From Mortierella sp. BCC40632 (Eukaryota > Mortierellomycota > Mortierellomycetes > Mortierellales > Mortierellaceae): 64,000 nt of DNA. A program made the position numbers and the translations under genes. Positions 63,943 through 64,000 of this stretch are shown here, piece by piece. Each line of letters opens with the position of its first letter. Position 1 is the first letter of the stretch. The DNA is taken from positions 21,001 through 85,000 of the forward strand of contig WAEK01000004.1 in assembly GCA_011634665.1 (NCBI GenBank). Reading direction: 5' to 3'. Under the pieces are notes generated by a model, which worked only from the letters and a program-made list of their open reading frames with translations, did no database searches and was not told the DNA's origin.

Positions 63943-64000
63943 AGTGAAAGAAGAAGGATGAACGAAAAAAGAGGGGGGGAAGAGAGGTGTGAATGATAAT
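63943..64000 (+). other. Start of ADE5,7 3' UTR
   Basis: Purine-rich sequence after the stop codon up to the window edge. There is no recognisable polyadenylation signal in this short piece. Confidence 0.6.

Overview
The window looks like nuclear DNA of an early-diverging filamentous fungus, most likely of the Mortierella type (Mucoromycota/Mortierellomycota). This rests on inference from short GT-AG introns, Q/H/S-rich regulatory proteins, a fungal Zn2Cys6 factor, a velvet protein, a fused ADE5,7 gene and very many A/T homopolymers and CT/GA microsatellites. No database search was possible. Exon joins were chosen by eye from splice consensus, reading phase and family knowledge.

Layout. 1-6081: microsatellite DNA with no gene that can be supported. 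6082-8454 (-): Q/H/S-rich protein of unknown function. 10062-12854 (+): intronless Zn2Cys6 transcription factor. 15788-17713 (-): mitochondrial adrenodoxin-type ferredoxin (YAH1/FDX1-like, 4 exons). 19.0-20.1 kb (-): unresolved, possibly a small spliced gene. 20.1-24.7 kb: simple repeats. 24708-28096 (+): velvet regulator in 7 exons. 28803-32248 (+): broken mobile-element relic with an XPG/FEN1-like nuclease piece followed by a Fanzor/TnpB-like RuvC nuclease piece. 34066-37038 (+): USP39/Sad1 splicing factor in 10 exons. 38937-46476 (+): SPT23/MGA2-like IPT plus ankyrin factor in 9 exons, with a long leucine-rich-repeat tail. 47078-47885: near-perfect inverted repeat carrying two tRNA-Pro(UGG) genes. 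50352-52211 (+): O-fucosyltransferase-like type II membrane protein. 54706-55050 (+): small secreted cysteine-containing protein. 56583-59723 (+): SEC63 in 7 exons. 60318-63942 (+): ADE5,7 in 5 exons.

The genes are unrelated single-copy functions: purine synthesis, ER translocation, mRNA splicing, Fe-S electron transfer, development and light regulation, glycosylation and transcription. No biosynthetic cluster is apparent. A recurring pattern is that the coding strand just upstream of start codons is strongly CT-rich. This holds for both strands and helps predict gene direction.

The most interesting items are the nuclease-pair relic at 28.8-32.2 kb, the IPT/ankyrin-LRR fusion with a 15-nt microexon, the inverted tRNA-Pro pair, and several non-canonical introns.
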